Part shown: in pieces, positions 11,732-21,044 of the stretch | Position numbering within the stretch: the stretch's first letter is position 1 | Layout: each line of letters opens with the position of its first letter | Source of the DNA: Ophiothrix spiculata | Lineage: Eukaryota; Echinodermata; Ophiuroidea; Amphilepidida; Ophiotrichidae | DNA: 39,817 nt | Reading direction: 5' to 3' (one strand) | Assembly: GCA_000969725.1 (NCBI GenBank) | Contig: JXSR01S007552.1 | The notes under the pieces: model-generated | Seen by the model: the letters and a program-made list of their open reading frames with translations, nothing else | Databases searched by the model: none | Told to the model about the DNA's origin: nothing | Translations under genes and position numbers: made by a program

Positions 11732-11737
11732 TTTATT
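11732..11737 (-). terminator. Candidate transporter polyadenylation signal (AATAAA on minus)
   Basis: TTTATT on the plus strand reads AATAAA on the minus strand, about 220 nt beyond the distal terminal exon's stop codon. It would place the degenerate third exon copy (11826-11945) inside the 3' UTR. Confidence 0.45.
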
Positions 11738-11825
11738 AGTTTGTTTTTGATAATCTGTAACACCATCATACTTCTTCAGCCGTTAGAAGAATATAAAATC
11801 TTCTGCAATATATGCAGTAGTTTCT

Positions 11826-11945
11826 TTAGATCCACTGTGCGAATCCTTTAATAGCAAATCCTTTAACAAAGACAAGAGCTAGTCCAAGCACTAAGAACAG
11901 CGACATCATGACGCCTGCCTTCTCTCGGTAGTCCGGTATTATTGT
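11826..11945 (-). pseudogene. Degenerate third copy of the ENT terminal exon
   Basis: On the minus strand this reads TIIPDYREKAGVMMSLFLVL followed by GLAL, then a shortened tail ending GFAQWI and a stop at 11826-11828. It parallels the exon at 11956-12079 nearly codon for codon in its first half. It lacks the GSISSL segment, and the tail is rearranged (VKGFAIKGF). No acceptor precedes it: the bases upstream are the other exon's stop codon and an A-rich stretch, without CAG or a pyrimidine tract. It therefore looks like a tandem copy carried in the 3' UTR of the neighbouring exon. The frame has stayed open, which suggests a young duplication or some unseen use. Confidence 0.8.
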
Positions 11946-11955
11946 TGTTATATTT

Positions 11956-12079
11956 TTAGATCCATTGTCCGAATCCTTTAACAAAGAAAAGAGATGAGAT
12001 AGAACCAATAGCTAATCCAAGCACTAAGAACAATGACATCATGACTCCTGCTGTTTCCTGGTAGTCTGGTATCACCCGT
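11956..12079 (-). CDS. SLC29A: Equilibrative nucleoside transporter, distal alternative terminal exon (TM11)
   Basis: After the acceptor TTTTTCAG (CAG at 12080-12082) this encodes RVIPDYQETAGVMMSLFLVL and GLAIGSISSLFFVKGFGQWI, then TAA at 11956-11958. ENT proteins end in TM11, introduced by a P..(E/Q)ETAG motif after the GPK(K/R)V string of TM10. Both are seen here. The first base (A) completes Lys with the two bases (AA) left by exon 16349-16554, giving YGPKRVIP. The proximal alternative exon at 14406-14520 uses the same phase, so either can end the protein. In mammalian ENT1 the C-terminus is extracellular, so the choice changes the TM11 lining and a short outer tail. Confidence 0.9.
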
Positions 12080-12439
12080 CTGAAAAATAAAACAATGGAA
12101 GTATTAAGATCAGTTCAGTTCAAATTATCATCATATATAACAAGACCAAAAACAATAAAACCATACTCCAATCATCATATAGATGATAAATTCTGAATAG
12201 ACTATTGATTTAATGAATTGCAATTTTGTATAATTTGATGGGATTTTTAAGAACAAAAATAATATGTGCTCAGCAAATTAAAATCCTAGTTAGAAGAAAA
12301 TATGTAAAGACTGTACTTCATTGACCTTGAAATGAACTTTAATATAAGGTTTGTTTCAATTTATCAGTAATCCAAAACAAAAGTTACATCTTACCAAATA
12401 TTAAGTTGGGAAAAGTATATTTGAGGTCTCATCAAAAAC

Positions 12440-12497
12440 GTGACCCTAACCATGACCTGACCCTAACCCTAAACATACCCCTAACCCTTACCCTAAA
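12440..12497. repeat. Degenerate telomere-like CCCTAA repeats
   Basis: GACCCTAACC, CCTGACCCTAACCCTAAAC, CCCCTAACCCTTACCCTAA follow one another. TTAGGG is the usual animal telomere repeat, and short interstitial runs are common. Flanking CTCATCAAA and TTTGATGAG form a weak inverted pair, so it may be the centre of an old foldback. Confidence 0.6.
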
Positions 12498-13183
12498 ACT
12501 TTCCGATTTCAGGAAAAGTTTGATGAGAGATTACTTATTCATTGGGACATGCAAAAATAGTATAGTCTTTTTCCAATCAATTTAATCATTGTATTTATTT
12601 GATATTTTGAAAGCTCTTATTCAAGTTAAGAAGATGCAATATGTTTATACTAAGCATCTAATGATGGACATGACAAACAAAAAATGAAGACATTCTAGTT
12701 AAACCAAGAATACAAATTTCACATACAAAATTAAATGAATTGAGCATGATTTTCATCACCAAATATCTAAAGTAGCAATGTTTCATGAAAATGTACAGTT
12801 CTGCAGTACAAGTGTCAAAGTAAAGTTTATAAGTGGACGATCAAGTCAATAATAATTTAAGTAACAGATTGGGTAATTAAAATGGAGATGTATTTTACAA
12901 ATGAATGAGAAAGCCTTTCTCAAAGCAAAGCAAATACCATCTTAGTGCAAAGCAATGTGATATTTAATTTGTGATCAAATCACTGAAGTCAATTAGAAGA
13001 ATAACAGATCTTGCTGCAAATGTAAAAACAAAACTATGAAAAACATTTTTAATCTTTTCCAAAATATATTGTTTGAGGTGAGATAGACACAATCTTGTTC
13101 AAGGTCCCCCAGCATCGATGTTATAGATGTGTAAAGTTAACCCTGCACCCCCACTATTGGGTCATTGTTTCAACCAATAACTA

Positions 13184-14247
13184 TGAGGGTCATTCAAAAA
13201 GTTCTACCTGTAGTATCATAACTTTTGTTATATTAAAGGTAGCTACTTAAAAACTGAGCTAATAAATAACCATCTAAAAACCCAAAATTTATGTAACTTG
13301 CAGCAGAATAAATTTAAAATGAGACAGTATTTAACAGTCCAACAAGTCAATTGTCACTGATAAAGTAAACTTGTAACTGATAGAATTACCCAGAATCCAA
13401 TTATTTGAACGGATGTCTTGTACTCTCTCTGGTTACGAATATCAGCATAGTGTGGTTCTCTATAGCGTGACTTTTTGAAGTGCTCAACATTTGTGATGAC
13501 TCACCCCAAAAATGGTGACTTTGCGACAGAACACATACTTTTTCAAGAAACTGGTGAAAACAGGCGGCAAAAAATAAAATAATACGAATTTTCAGCAGAT
13601 TTTCTGTTAGAAAATTTGATCCCCTTGATCAATTTCAACATTGTAAGGTGTCATTTTAAAGCTTACACAGTGCTGTAACATATGAAATGATAAAATCAAA
13701 ATTGATATCATCTGCAAAGTTCCCCCTTTCGGGGTGAGCCATCACATTTAAAGTTACTACACTACATTTTGCCAGTCACTAAGTTGATTATAGTTCCCCT
13801 TGTGATCTACTATGAAAATGTATCAAAATAAATCTTTATAATGCTGTCATTTTACATCTTGTTTTGTTAAGGTCAATTTCCTTGTAGACAATGTCTTTGG
13901 TGATTTTAATAACATTGCTGCAGGGGCTGTTTGTTTCTATTATTGTTGTGCTTATGAATAACCATTATTTTCAGTTTGGGTCAACTGTTTTAATCATCCC
14001 CTACAATTGTATGTTCATTCTTATGTTTTATACAACTTTCACTGTATAGCAATACTACATGGCTATGTTATGGCCTTTTCAATTCACTGTACTTGAGCCA
14101 CTTTTAAAAATGTTGCACATATTTTGACCATTTCCAGTGTAACAAATCTTACTGAGGTTTCAGATCACCTTCAAAAATCTAGAAAAGGTATTGATACGAT
14201 TTTCAAAAGTTATGATACAACAGAGAGAACCTTTTGAATGACCCTCC
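13184..14247. mobile_element. TA-flanked non-autonomous element, about 1.06 kb (Tc1/mariner-like)
   Basis: The left end TGAGGGTCATTCAAAAAGTT continues to GTATCATAACTTTTG. The right end is the inverse (CAAAAGTTATGATAC ... CTTTTGAATGACCCTC). The inverted repeats are at least 45 bp. TA lies at both borders (13182-13183 and 14248-14249), as for Tc1/mariner insertion. GAGGGTCATTCAAAAAGT-type ends are typical of mariner elements. No transposase frame is recognisable inside. A second foldback is nested at 13490-13749. Confidence 0.75.
13490..13749. repeat. Nested foldback with GTGATGACTCACCCC ends
   Basis: TTGTGATGACTCACCCC at the left pairs with GGGGTGAGCCATCACA at the right, around about 225 bp of AT-rich sequence. 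It lies wholly inside the element at 13184-14247 and so probably inserted into it. Confidence 0.65.
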
Positions 14248-14405
14248 TACCTTGCCATAGTGCCCTCTTGTAAACATCACCAATGAATCAATCTCTTAAA
14301 CATACATGATCTTAAAACTAGAGCCTAAAAAGTTAATTAAGATTCTATCAACCCTTACCATGCAATGCAATTATGAACCTACATTTAGATGGAATGCTGA
14401 GATGA

Positions 14406-14520
14406 TTAAATGATTTCAATAAATGGAACTGATAGCAGTGATCCAGCACCAAGGCCTATGACTAAGAAGAGCGCCATCATTTGGCCGGCAGTTTCCATGT
14501 GTTCCTCGCTGTTTACTCTC
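14406..14520 (-). CDS. SLC29A: Equilibrative nucleoside transporter, proximal alternative terminal exon (TM11)
   Basis: After the acceptor TATATTTCAG this encodes RVNSEEHMETAGQMMALFLV and IGLGAGSLLSVPFIEII, then TAA at 14406-14408. It has the METAG motif and a single hydrophobic helix, TM11 of the ENT fold. The exon's first G completes Lys with AA from exon 16349-16554 (YGPKRVN). It is homologous to the exon at 11956-12079: both have ETAG.MM.LFLV.GL and differ in the helix end and the last residues (PFIEII against GFGQWI). The N-terminal NSEEH..ETAG layout is nearer to the usual P..HE.AG type. Which form is used in which tissue cannot be told. Confidence 0.9.
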
Positions 14521-16348
14521 CTGAAATATAAAGAGTTGCATGAAATATTATAACACTTTTGCAAGCTTATGAAAATGATAAAGCATTTTTTTTCAATGAA
14601 AGTAGTCAAAACTTTAAACCCTTCTCAAGAAATCAAAATGAGAGTTTTATGAACTTGAATCATCAAGAAAATGTTCTATTACAAAGTGATTGTTGACAAA
14701 AATCAAATTAAATACTACTATCATAGGCTGCATGGTATACTAGAAATATTTCATTTTTTTTGACTTCTATACTGTCAATATGAAGAAATACTGTTAATGG
14801 AAGCAAATATACCTACCGTATTGTTCCTATTAATCAGCCACTGGGCGTTGCATTTTACAAAAGGAGAGGGGGGCATTTATTTGGGATCAATTGTTAACTC
14901 ACGTCTTAAATCATAAGTGCGCAAATTTGTTATGAAAGCTTAAACAATATGGCAATATCGGTTGCGTAAACCTGAAAGTAGTTAGAAATTTTTTGCATTA
15001 TTTCTGAGATCGCAACCTCATAAGGTCACGGCAACCTGGAAGTAGTGAAAAGTGCTTTATTTCCGGGACCATGACCTCGTTTATTAACTTCCAGGACCAT
15101 GACCTCGTTTATTAACTTCCGGGACCAGAAATTGACTATTTTTGGGGGTGAGCGTTTAACAGATCATGGGCGATTAATAAAATCAAAATGGTATAAATCT
15201 CTAGCCAATTATTTTGATGAGTACTAAAAAATATCAAAACCTTTTTTTTAAACTGCTGAACAATCAAGCTGACATGTGTATAGCATAGAGTACAAGCATG
15301 GAAATAAAATAAGCTTACTGTAGAATTGCACTATCATAGGAGTAAAAAATTCATACTCAAACATACTGCACATATTTAAGGATTGCATGGCTCACTTTTG
15401 ATGGTCACCAGCAATAGAAATGAGATGAAAATTAAAGCTGTTTTGTAATTAAATATTGACCTATCGGTAAGCTTTAAACGATCATGATATCAAGGAGTTC
15501 ATACGGTACACATATGTGACCCGTCACATCGAAAGGTACCTTAAGGGTCCCAAAATCAAAATTGATTTTTTGGTCTCATCTGAAAGCTTAGATTTTAAGC
15601 TTAAAATTCCTTTTGGTTATTGGATGTTCGGATGCAAAGATAAATCCAAATTGGTCAAAGCAATCGGGCTGATTCGGACAACTATATAATAATAGTTCAG
15701 AAAATCGAGTATAAAGTTTTTGTACTGGTAAAACTTGAATGGAGAAAGGATTTTTATCTCAGTTTTTAAAACATTTTTCTTATAGTTTGGATGTTGGAAT
15801 CTGATTAATATGATAGAAATCATTTCAAAGATGAAATTAGAAATTCGACCCTGGACGTGATTTTTGACTATGATCAGCTTCAATGGCCTGTATCTCGAAA
15901 TTTACTCTGCTGACCTTACGGTACCTTTCGATATGACGGGTCACATATCTGGTGGAGATTCTTGTAAGCATCACATATATCAAATTCCAGTGCATATAAC
16001 CCAGTTTTCATTTCATGCCCATATAAAGGCTATTCTGACTGCATCTAGAGAGTATTAGTTTTTTAAATCTGGAGTTGAAACAAAACCTGATATTTCGCAA
16101 ATAGTTTAAGAAAGGCATGAACATTTTAAATAGGCAAAAATAGAAAACAACTTCTACATGTATTTTGCAATATCTCAAAATAGAAAATGCTGACTTAACA
16201 TACTGGGATGCAAAACTTCCACATGAATAAGACCAGCAACTTGACATATGTCAATGTGACATTTTGGCAATCATGATACAAACATAAAATTTGTTTGTTA
16301 ACACTACATTATATTTGTGATGTTGTTTACCTACACATTCACACTTAC
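14521..16348. other. ENT intron before the terminal exons
   Basis: No exon is seen. A short direct repeat of the phrase CCATGACCTCGTTTATTAACTTCC lies at 15069-15120, in two copies of about 30 bp. The TA-flanked MITE at 15515-15945 occupies the middle. The rest is AT-rich and unstructured. Confidence 0.55.
15515..15945. mobile_element. TA-flanked MITE with TGTGACCCGTCA ends (copy 1, complete)
   Basis: The left end TGTGACCCGTCACATCGAAAGGTACC pairs with GGTACCTTTCGATATGACGGGTCACA at the right. TA lies on each side (15513-15514, 15946-15947). The interior is also found, diverged, at 37979-38262. The open frame at 15617-15883 lies within it and has no family resemblance. The superfamily is inferred from the TA duplication only. 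Confidence 0.82.
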
Positions 16349-16554
16349 TTTGGGCCATACATCATAGCTAGACTCCCTAGATATCCATTTGATAGCGCAA
16401 ACAGTACCATAAATGACACAGGATACGCATCATGTTGAAAGTAGACATCACTGGATCGATTGTCTGGTTGGATATTGCAGAAACCAAACAAAGGGAAGAA
16501 ACCTACTCTGAGAATCACAAAAATGGTTAGAATCCACATCTGTTTATCTGTAGG
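16349..16554 (-). CDS. SLC29A: Equilibrative nucleoside transporter exon: TM9 and TM10
   Basis: The acceptor is TTTCAG (16555-16560) and the donor GTAAGT (16348-16343). It reads PTDKQMWILTIFVILRVGFF, PLFGFCNIQPDNRSS, then a HDAYPVSFMVLFALSNGYLG segment and SLAMMYGPK. The R..F.PLF..CN pattern of TM9, the HDA before TM10, and the F.LSNGYL.SL....GP signature are hallmarks of ENT carriers. The Asn-Gly in TM10 belongs to the conserved set. It enters in phase 0 after QW of the preceding exon and leaves with AA. That is the phase both terminal exons accept. NRSS contains an NxS sequon in the TM9-TM10 loop, which is expected to be cytosolic, so it is probably unused. Confidence 0.95.
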
Positions 16555-17095
16555 CTGAAAGGAACAAAAGGGATAATTGTTATAAACAGGGGTGTGATAT
16601 GCCCAGATTTGTCTTGATATCCAGACTTTTTGTAATATATCCAAGGATTTTTTCATGAGTAAATCGCTAGAAAAACTGATCACACAAACTGGAAAAAATC
16701 ATGATAAAGGAATTTTAATCTGAAACTGCCTCTGAAAGGATGTTTCCTGCAATATTTAATGTGTGGAAACCCTCTGGCTTGGACCACCGGCCATGAAGAC
16801 ACTCTGCTCGCATTGCTAACTTCGCTCTATTACATAATTTCTTCCAATATTTTTTTAAAAACCTCAATCACAGCCCTGTATAAAGAAAGGACAGTTGCAA
16901 TGATATCATTTTTAAAGTGAGCAATCTGGACCTTTACCTTAATTGTAACTACATTATGTACTTGCATAATTTGTGCAAAATAATTAAAGCAACATACAAT
17001 TAACAGGTGGATATATTATAAATAGCCATGTGAGTGTAAGAAGGTTTTCCCTACTATAACTGTCATTTATCACAGACTTGAATTGCATACTGTAA

Positions 17096-17290
17096 CATGT
17101 CCAGTCTTGGGTCATTGGCTATTGAAATGGTTCTTCGGGTGACACCAAGCCAAGAACCAATGCAAGAAATGCTGACATATGGGAACAAAATTGATGGATT
17201 TTCATATTCCTTTCACGAAGTATGACATACGGCAGCTATTGTAGCTATGACTTTCTTGCACTCACATGACGATCATTATAAGCCATATGA
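17096..17290. repeat. Dispersed repeat (CCAGTCTTGGGTCA ... TGACTTTCTTGCACTCA), copy 1
   Basis: It begins CCAGTCTTGGGTCATTGG, followed by AAATGGTTCTTC. It ends TATGACTTTCTTGCACTCA. Relatives lie at 26640-26880 (the fullest) and 38590-38715 (3' part only). No protein frame is conserved. It could be a SINE or a MITE; no polymerase III box was confirmed. Confidence 0.65.
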
Positions 17291-17653
17291 ACACAAGAAA
17301 ATAATGGACAGGAACAACAACTCACTGTATCTCTTTATACAGGAGCGTACCATTGTTGATACGTGATGAATCCACAGTTAATATTCAAATTAGCGCATCA
17401 CGCACACACGGCACTGCGTTTACGGAAGTGCGTTTACGCAGTAAACAAAAGTCGGTGCACTGATCATCATGCATCGGGCACTTATAGTGCGTGCAAAAGC
17501 CTAGTGCTTGGTAAAAATTGATAACATCAAAGCAGCAAACATTCACAAATTAGCACTTTGCTTCAGATATGCTAAATATTTTTATGAAGATCTGTTAAAT
17601 TGAAAACATTTAGAGTTATTTCATACGTTTTCAGGAAGATTTTCGTTGTTGAA

Positions 17654-17834
17654 AGGTATTCAAACACGCCACAGAGTTGTTCATCGCGAATCAACTACTC
17701 TGCATCCGATGCGTCGGTGTATTTTTATCACGCTTGGGTGGCTAAAGCTAAACTCGTGCGATAAAAATACGCAGACTCATGGATGCATCCTTGTTGATTC
17801 GCGATGAACAACTCTGTGGCGTGTTTGAATACCT
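17654..17834. repeat. Perfect-armed foldback, 181 bp, 42-bp arms
   Basis: AGGTATTCAAACACGCCACA at 17654 onward through CATCGCGAATCAAC is inverted at 17793-17834 without a visible mismatch. A second pair (GTATTTTTATC / GATAAAAATAC) lies inside. Identical arms suggest a recent insertion or conservation by gene conversion. There is no ORF. Confidence 0.88.
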
Positions 17835-18685
17835 ACGGAAAGTTTAATGAATTAAGTCAGATAGAAAAAATGATAAGGTATTATTCAAGTATATATTAGT
17901 TAAAATATATTGACCCTAACAGACCCAGATCTCACTAAATCCCATTAGCATGCCTATAAGGCCCAAGTTCTAAGTCAATGTTCAGTTTCCATCATATTTT
18001 TCTCACCTCATAATGAGGTAACTATTTTATTATTCATTATTTTTAGATCTATTACTTTGCGTATTTTAGGGGACAATCACATTACTACACTCATGTTGTT
18101 ATTTTATACATGAATTATACCGATGATATCTTGGCACCTTGTCTCCAGTTTTAAGAAAACAAGTTAACTTTCCAACAATAAAGATGAAATAGTAGAAAAA
18201 GGTTAAAAATGTCATTGTTAATTGGTTGATTTTAAAATAATGAAATATTTTGTGATTTTCACTTTTGTGACGGGAAACTCAAAATTGAGCTTTATAAGGG
18301 CCTAAGGAAACACACTTGAGGACACATGTTGTCACTGTAACAATCTAGTTGCAGCCAGTTTATCTGTTCCTTTATCTGCCTGTATCATTTGTTATCTTGC
18401 CTCAAGTAGCAATTAATGCTGATAAGGGCTGCCATTATTCCTATAATTAATGAATGAATTGTGTCCAAATCTTGTGAAAATCTATGCAAGTATGTGGAAA
18501 TAGCATTCAATTATGTGAATCACCGGTTCACATCCTCCACTGCTTTGATTAATTATCACATTAATTAATCCCAATTAAAACCAAATTAGCTAAACACACA
18601 CAGATTTCATTTTATTAAAATATCATGATATATTAATGTATTACGCCAATCAAACAATTTTTTAGGCCTTATTGCCAACACTCAC

Positions 18686-18783
18686 CCATTGAATTACACC
18701 TGATAACACTCTTCCTGTGAAATCCATGGTATTGAATAGAAGGAAACATACGACTGGTGTGAAATATTTTTTTGTCTTGATAT
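18686..18783 (-). CDS. SLC29A: Equilibrative nucleoside transporter exon: TM8
   Basis: The acceptor is CCACACAG and the donor GTGAGT (18685 down). It enters with AT, completing Asn, and encodes IKTKKYFTPVVCFLLFNTMD followed by FTGRVLSGVIQW, leaving in phase 0. TM8 of ENT proteins carries a (F/M)D..GR motif. Its Asp and Arg (D341 and R345 in human ENT1) are needed for transport, and both are present here (MDFTGR). The frame runs from exon 22174-22270 and into 16349-16554 without a gap. A foldback element starts only 38 bases upstream of the acceptor, at 18822, so the branch point must lie in a very short interval or within the repeat. Confidence 0.95.
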
Positions 18784-18821
18784 CTGTGTGGAAATAAACA
18801 TCACATAATGTAACCTTATGG

Positions 18822-18966
18822 CAGTGGCGTATTTGCCGGGGGGGGGGGGGGGGCCGCCCCCCTTGACAAAAAAGATCGCCATTGACTTTGCCAAACAATC
18901 CGTCCCGACTGTATGGTAAATTACGTTGCTCGCCCCCTGTGACCAATGATGCCAGATACGCCACTG
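18822..18966. repeat. Foldback with CAGTGGCGTA ends and G/C-run centre
   Basis: CAGTGGCGTATTTGCC and the inverse GCCAGATACGCCACTG bound it, with a long G-run meeting a C-run near 18840-18860. The proline-rich frames seen at 18662-19033 and 18694-18894 come from the run and are not genes. A second copy ends at 19926. Confidence 0.8.
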
Positions 18967-19768
18967 GCCCTTTGTTCCTCAAGTTGCTGTATATTAAGTC
19001 TTTTAAGCCTATTAAAAGCTTGTATATAACCACTCAAGATTTTACTAAAATTAGTTGTATGTTTGCAATCATGTTTTTAATGAAATTAGTACTTGATTAT
19101 AGGAATTAAGGAATTATAAATGTATTTGTGACCATACGCCACCAATCTCCTGTAAATTCAGCATTCATCATTTCACGATGTCAGACTACAAGTTAAATTA
19201 CATACTTGGAAAATATCTCCAGGGTCTGGGGTTAAATTTGTATTCTGGCAAAATTTCGAGCAAGCATCATTTTAACGTTGAAAATATGTTTCATTTAAAT
19301 CTGCCATAAAACAGATTATAAATTGGTTAGGGTTTAAATTTATTGGAGATTTGTGGCAGATGATCAGTATTTGTAGAACCAAAACTGTGGTTATTGTTTG
19401 AGTACTGTGGTACAGTATGAAGTAACTCCCAAGCATACAGGTTGTAACAGAAAAAATATAAAGTATTATCTACGCTGAAAGAATAAAGTTACACTTTGTA
19501 TCACACTGTCCTGGGGGGGAACTCAACTTTGAAAGTGGTAGTTATGTTATGCGCGAAGCGCCGAAATTGGGGGCAGGTGAACTGATTTTTTGTAAAAAAT
19601 CGGGGGTCTAGTGAACTGAAATTTTGGCCAAAAATAGCCTCCTGAACTGAAATTTTTAGCATTTTCTGAGCAATTTTAGCAGTTAGAGCTAAAATTTTGT
19701 AGTTTTTCTAAAAAATGGGGTCAAAAGAACTGAATCACGCTGAAAATGGGGATCTAGTGAGCGGCCTG

Positions 19769-19818
19769 NNNNNNNNNNNNNNNNNNNNNNNNNNNNNNNN
19801 NNNNNNNNNNNNNNNNNN
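19769..19818. other. Assembly gap (50 N)
   Basis: Fifty N bases precede a second copy of the 18822-18966 element, of which only the right half (19819-19926) is visible. By comparison with the first copy the gap should hold its G-run and left end. The size of 50 is probably a placeholder. Confidence 0.95.
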
Positions 19819-19926
19819 CCCCCTGACAAAAAAGATCGCCATTGACTTTGCTGTACAATCCGTCCCGACTGTATGGTAAATAACGTTGCTCGCCCCCTCT
19901 GACCAATGATGCCAGATACGCCACTG
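19819..19926. repeat. Right half of a second CAGTGGCGTA foldback
   Basis: It is nearly identical to 18857-18966 (for example CCGTCCCGACTGTATGGTAA is shared), ending CAGATACGCCACTG. Its left half lies in or beyond the N gap. Confidence 0.85.
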
Positions 19927-21044
19927 CCTTATGGTCTTGTGGAAAAGTGCAGGATTTGTAATCAGTACTGAATTGTAACTTGTCGCAATTTTAGCGCAGT
20001 CAGGCTTTTTTTGTGCGTGCAATTCTCTAGTATTTATGCGTACTGGTAAATCAAGATGCACTTTAGAGCAATACTATAAGAATTTGATGAAAATTTGTCT
20101 TAAGTGAAAACAGTCTACAGTAAAGGAATGTGGCTATCTAAACGTGTTTTCAAGTGTATTTTGTCGAAAATTTTATTTACCACCAAATATGGACACAAGA
20201 TCATATGCATGCTTTTCTCTACTAATACATGTAGAATTAAATTTGGGATCCCAACTTTAATTCAACAAATGACCATAACAGAAAAAGTAAGCATATTTAA
20301 GCCAAACCGTTTGAAGGTTATAAATATCTACCAAAAACAATATATGCTAAAAAAATTGAAAGTCATGGGTGACAGGGGCGCTTCATTTTAACACTTCATA
20401 GTATTAATAGCTTTAATGGCACATATTTGCGGAGGTTTTAGAAGTTGCAAGATAAAAATAGTGCCTACTGCGGTCAGGCAAGATTCAGTTTGTCTCGAAC
20501 AGATACGAATACCCGCAATGTGAGCCCCATGGCTGATGACGCCATTACAACCTCTATAGAGGAAGTCTGGGATCTCCACTCAAGTAAGTCCCTAATAGAC
20601 AATTTCAAAATCCATTTGAAAATCTTTGGAACATCGATCACCAGGACGTTTTATCAACCAATCACGTACGAGCTCTAGCATGTACTTTTTTGTAAACAAA
20701 ATTTTCCAAAAATTCTCTCCTATTTGCAGTGCAATAAAAGTGAAAAATAATTACATTCAGACCCATACATGGTTAGTGGCACTAATTCTGAATAACTTTT
20801 GACTGGGGGTACCTTATGCTCACTGACAGAAAGAGTGAAATTTCCATTTGGAATCGTCTGATTAAGCTTACTCGTTAGTGCTAACCTTAATTACATGTTC
20901 AAATTTGTACGCAACCAGTTAACGAGAATGTGAACTTTACATTCTGATTATTGTGTTAGAGAGTCACTTTTTCTGTCGGCAATTGCCGGAAAGTGTAAAA
21001 TCAGCTTCGGAAATATTCGGAAAGTCGTGTTTTGAAAAGGTCTA

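Larger units (their letters stand above)
4332..11825. other. LIN52 3' UTR and convergent intergenic region
   Basis: This stretch lies between the LIN52 stop and the transporter 3' end. No exon of a recognisable gene is seen. It contains the TTAA-flanked MITE at 5691-6005, foldbacks at 6471, 8125, 9652, 10428 and 10641, and a small tandem repeat at 11424. The strings GACTTGGGTC or GACCCAAGTC recur at about 7288, 7464 and 7992 with GTTGC nearby, perhaps from another decayed element. Reading frames here (for example 4753-5067, 6479-6817 and 10685-10996) have AT-rich composition and no family resemblance. Confidence 0.6.
12080..14405. other. Region between the two alternative terminal exons
   Basis: No exon is seen. 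It holds a telomere-like CCCTAA stretch at 12440-12497 and the TA-flanked element at 13184-14247. The remainder (12100-13140) is AT-rich without clear structure. For transcripts ending at 14406 it lies downstream of the gene. For those ending at 11956 it is intron. No AATAAA is visible on the minus strand in the roughly 150 bases after the proximal stop. Confidence 0.55.
16555..18685. other. ENT intron between TM8 and TM9 exons
   Basis: No exon is seen. It contains a copy of a dispersed repeat (about 17096-17290) and the foldback at 17654-17834. AT-rich sequence without recognised structure fills 17880-18680. Confidence 0.55.

Noticed and set aside
12440..12497. Telomere or chromosome end
   Set aside because: The CCCTAA run is short and imperfect and has unique sequence and gene exons on both sides.
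18662..19033. Frame of 123 codons on the minus strand with a proline-rich run
   Set aside because: Only its last 32 codons (18686-18783) are real ENT sequence. The rest is read from a foldback with a G/C-run and crosses the splice acceptor at 18784-18786.
19735..20061. Frame of 108 codons on the minus strand containing unknown residues
   Set aside because: It runs through the N gap and a repeat and has no family resemblance.
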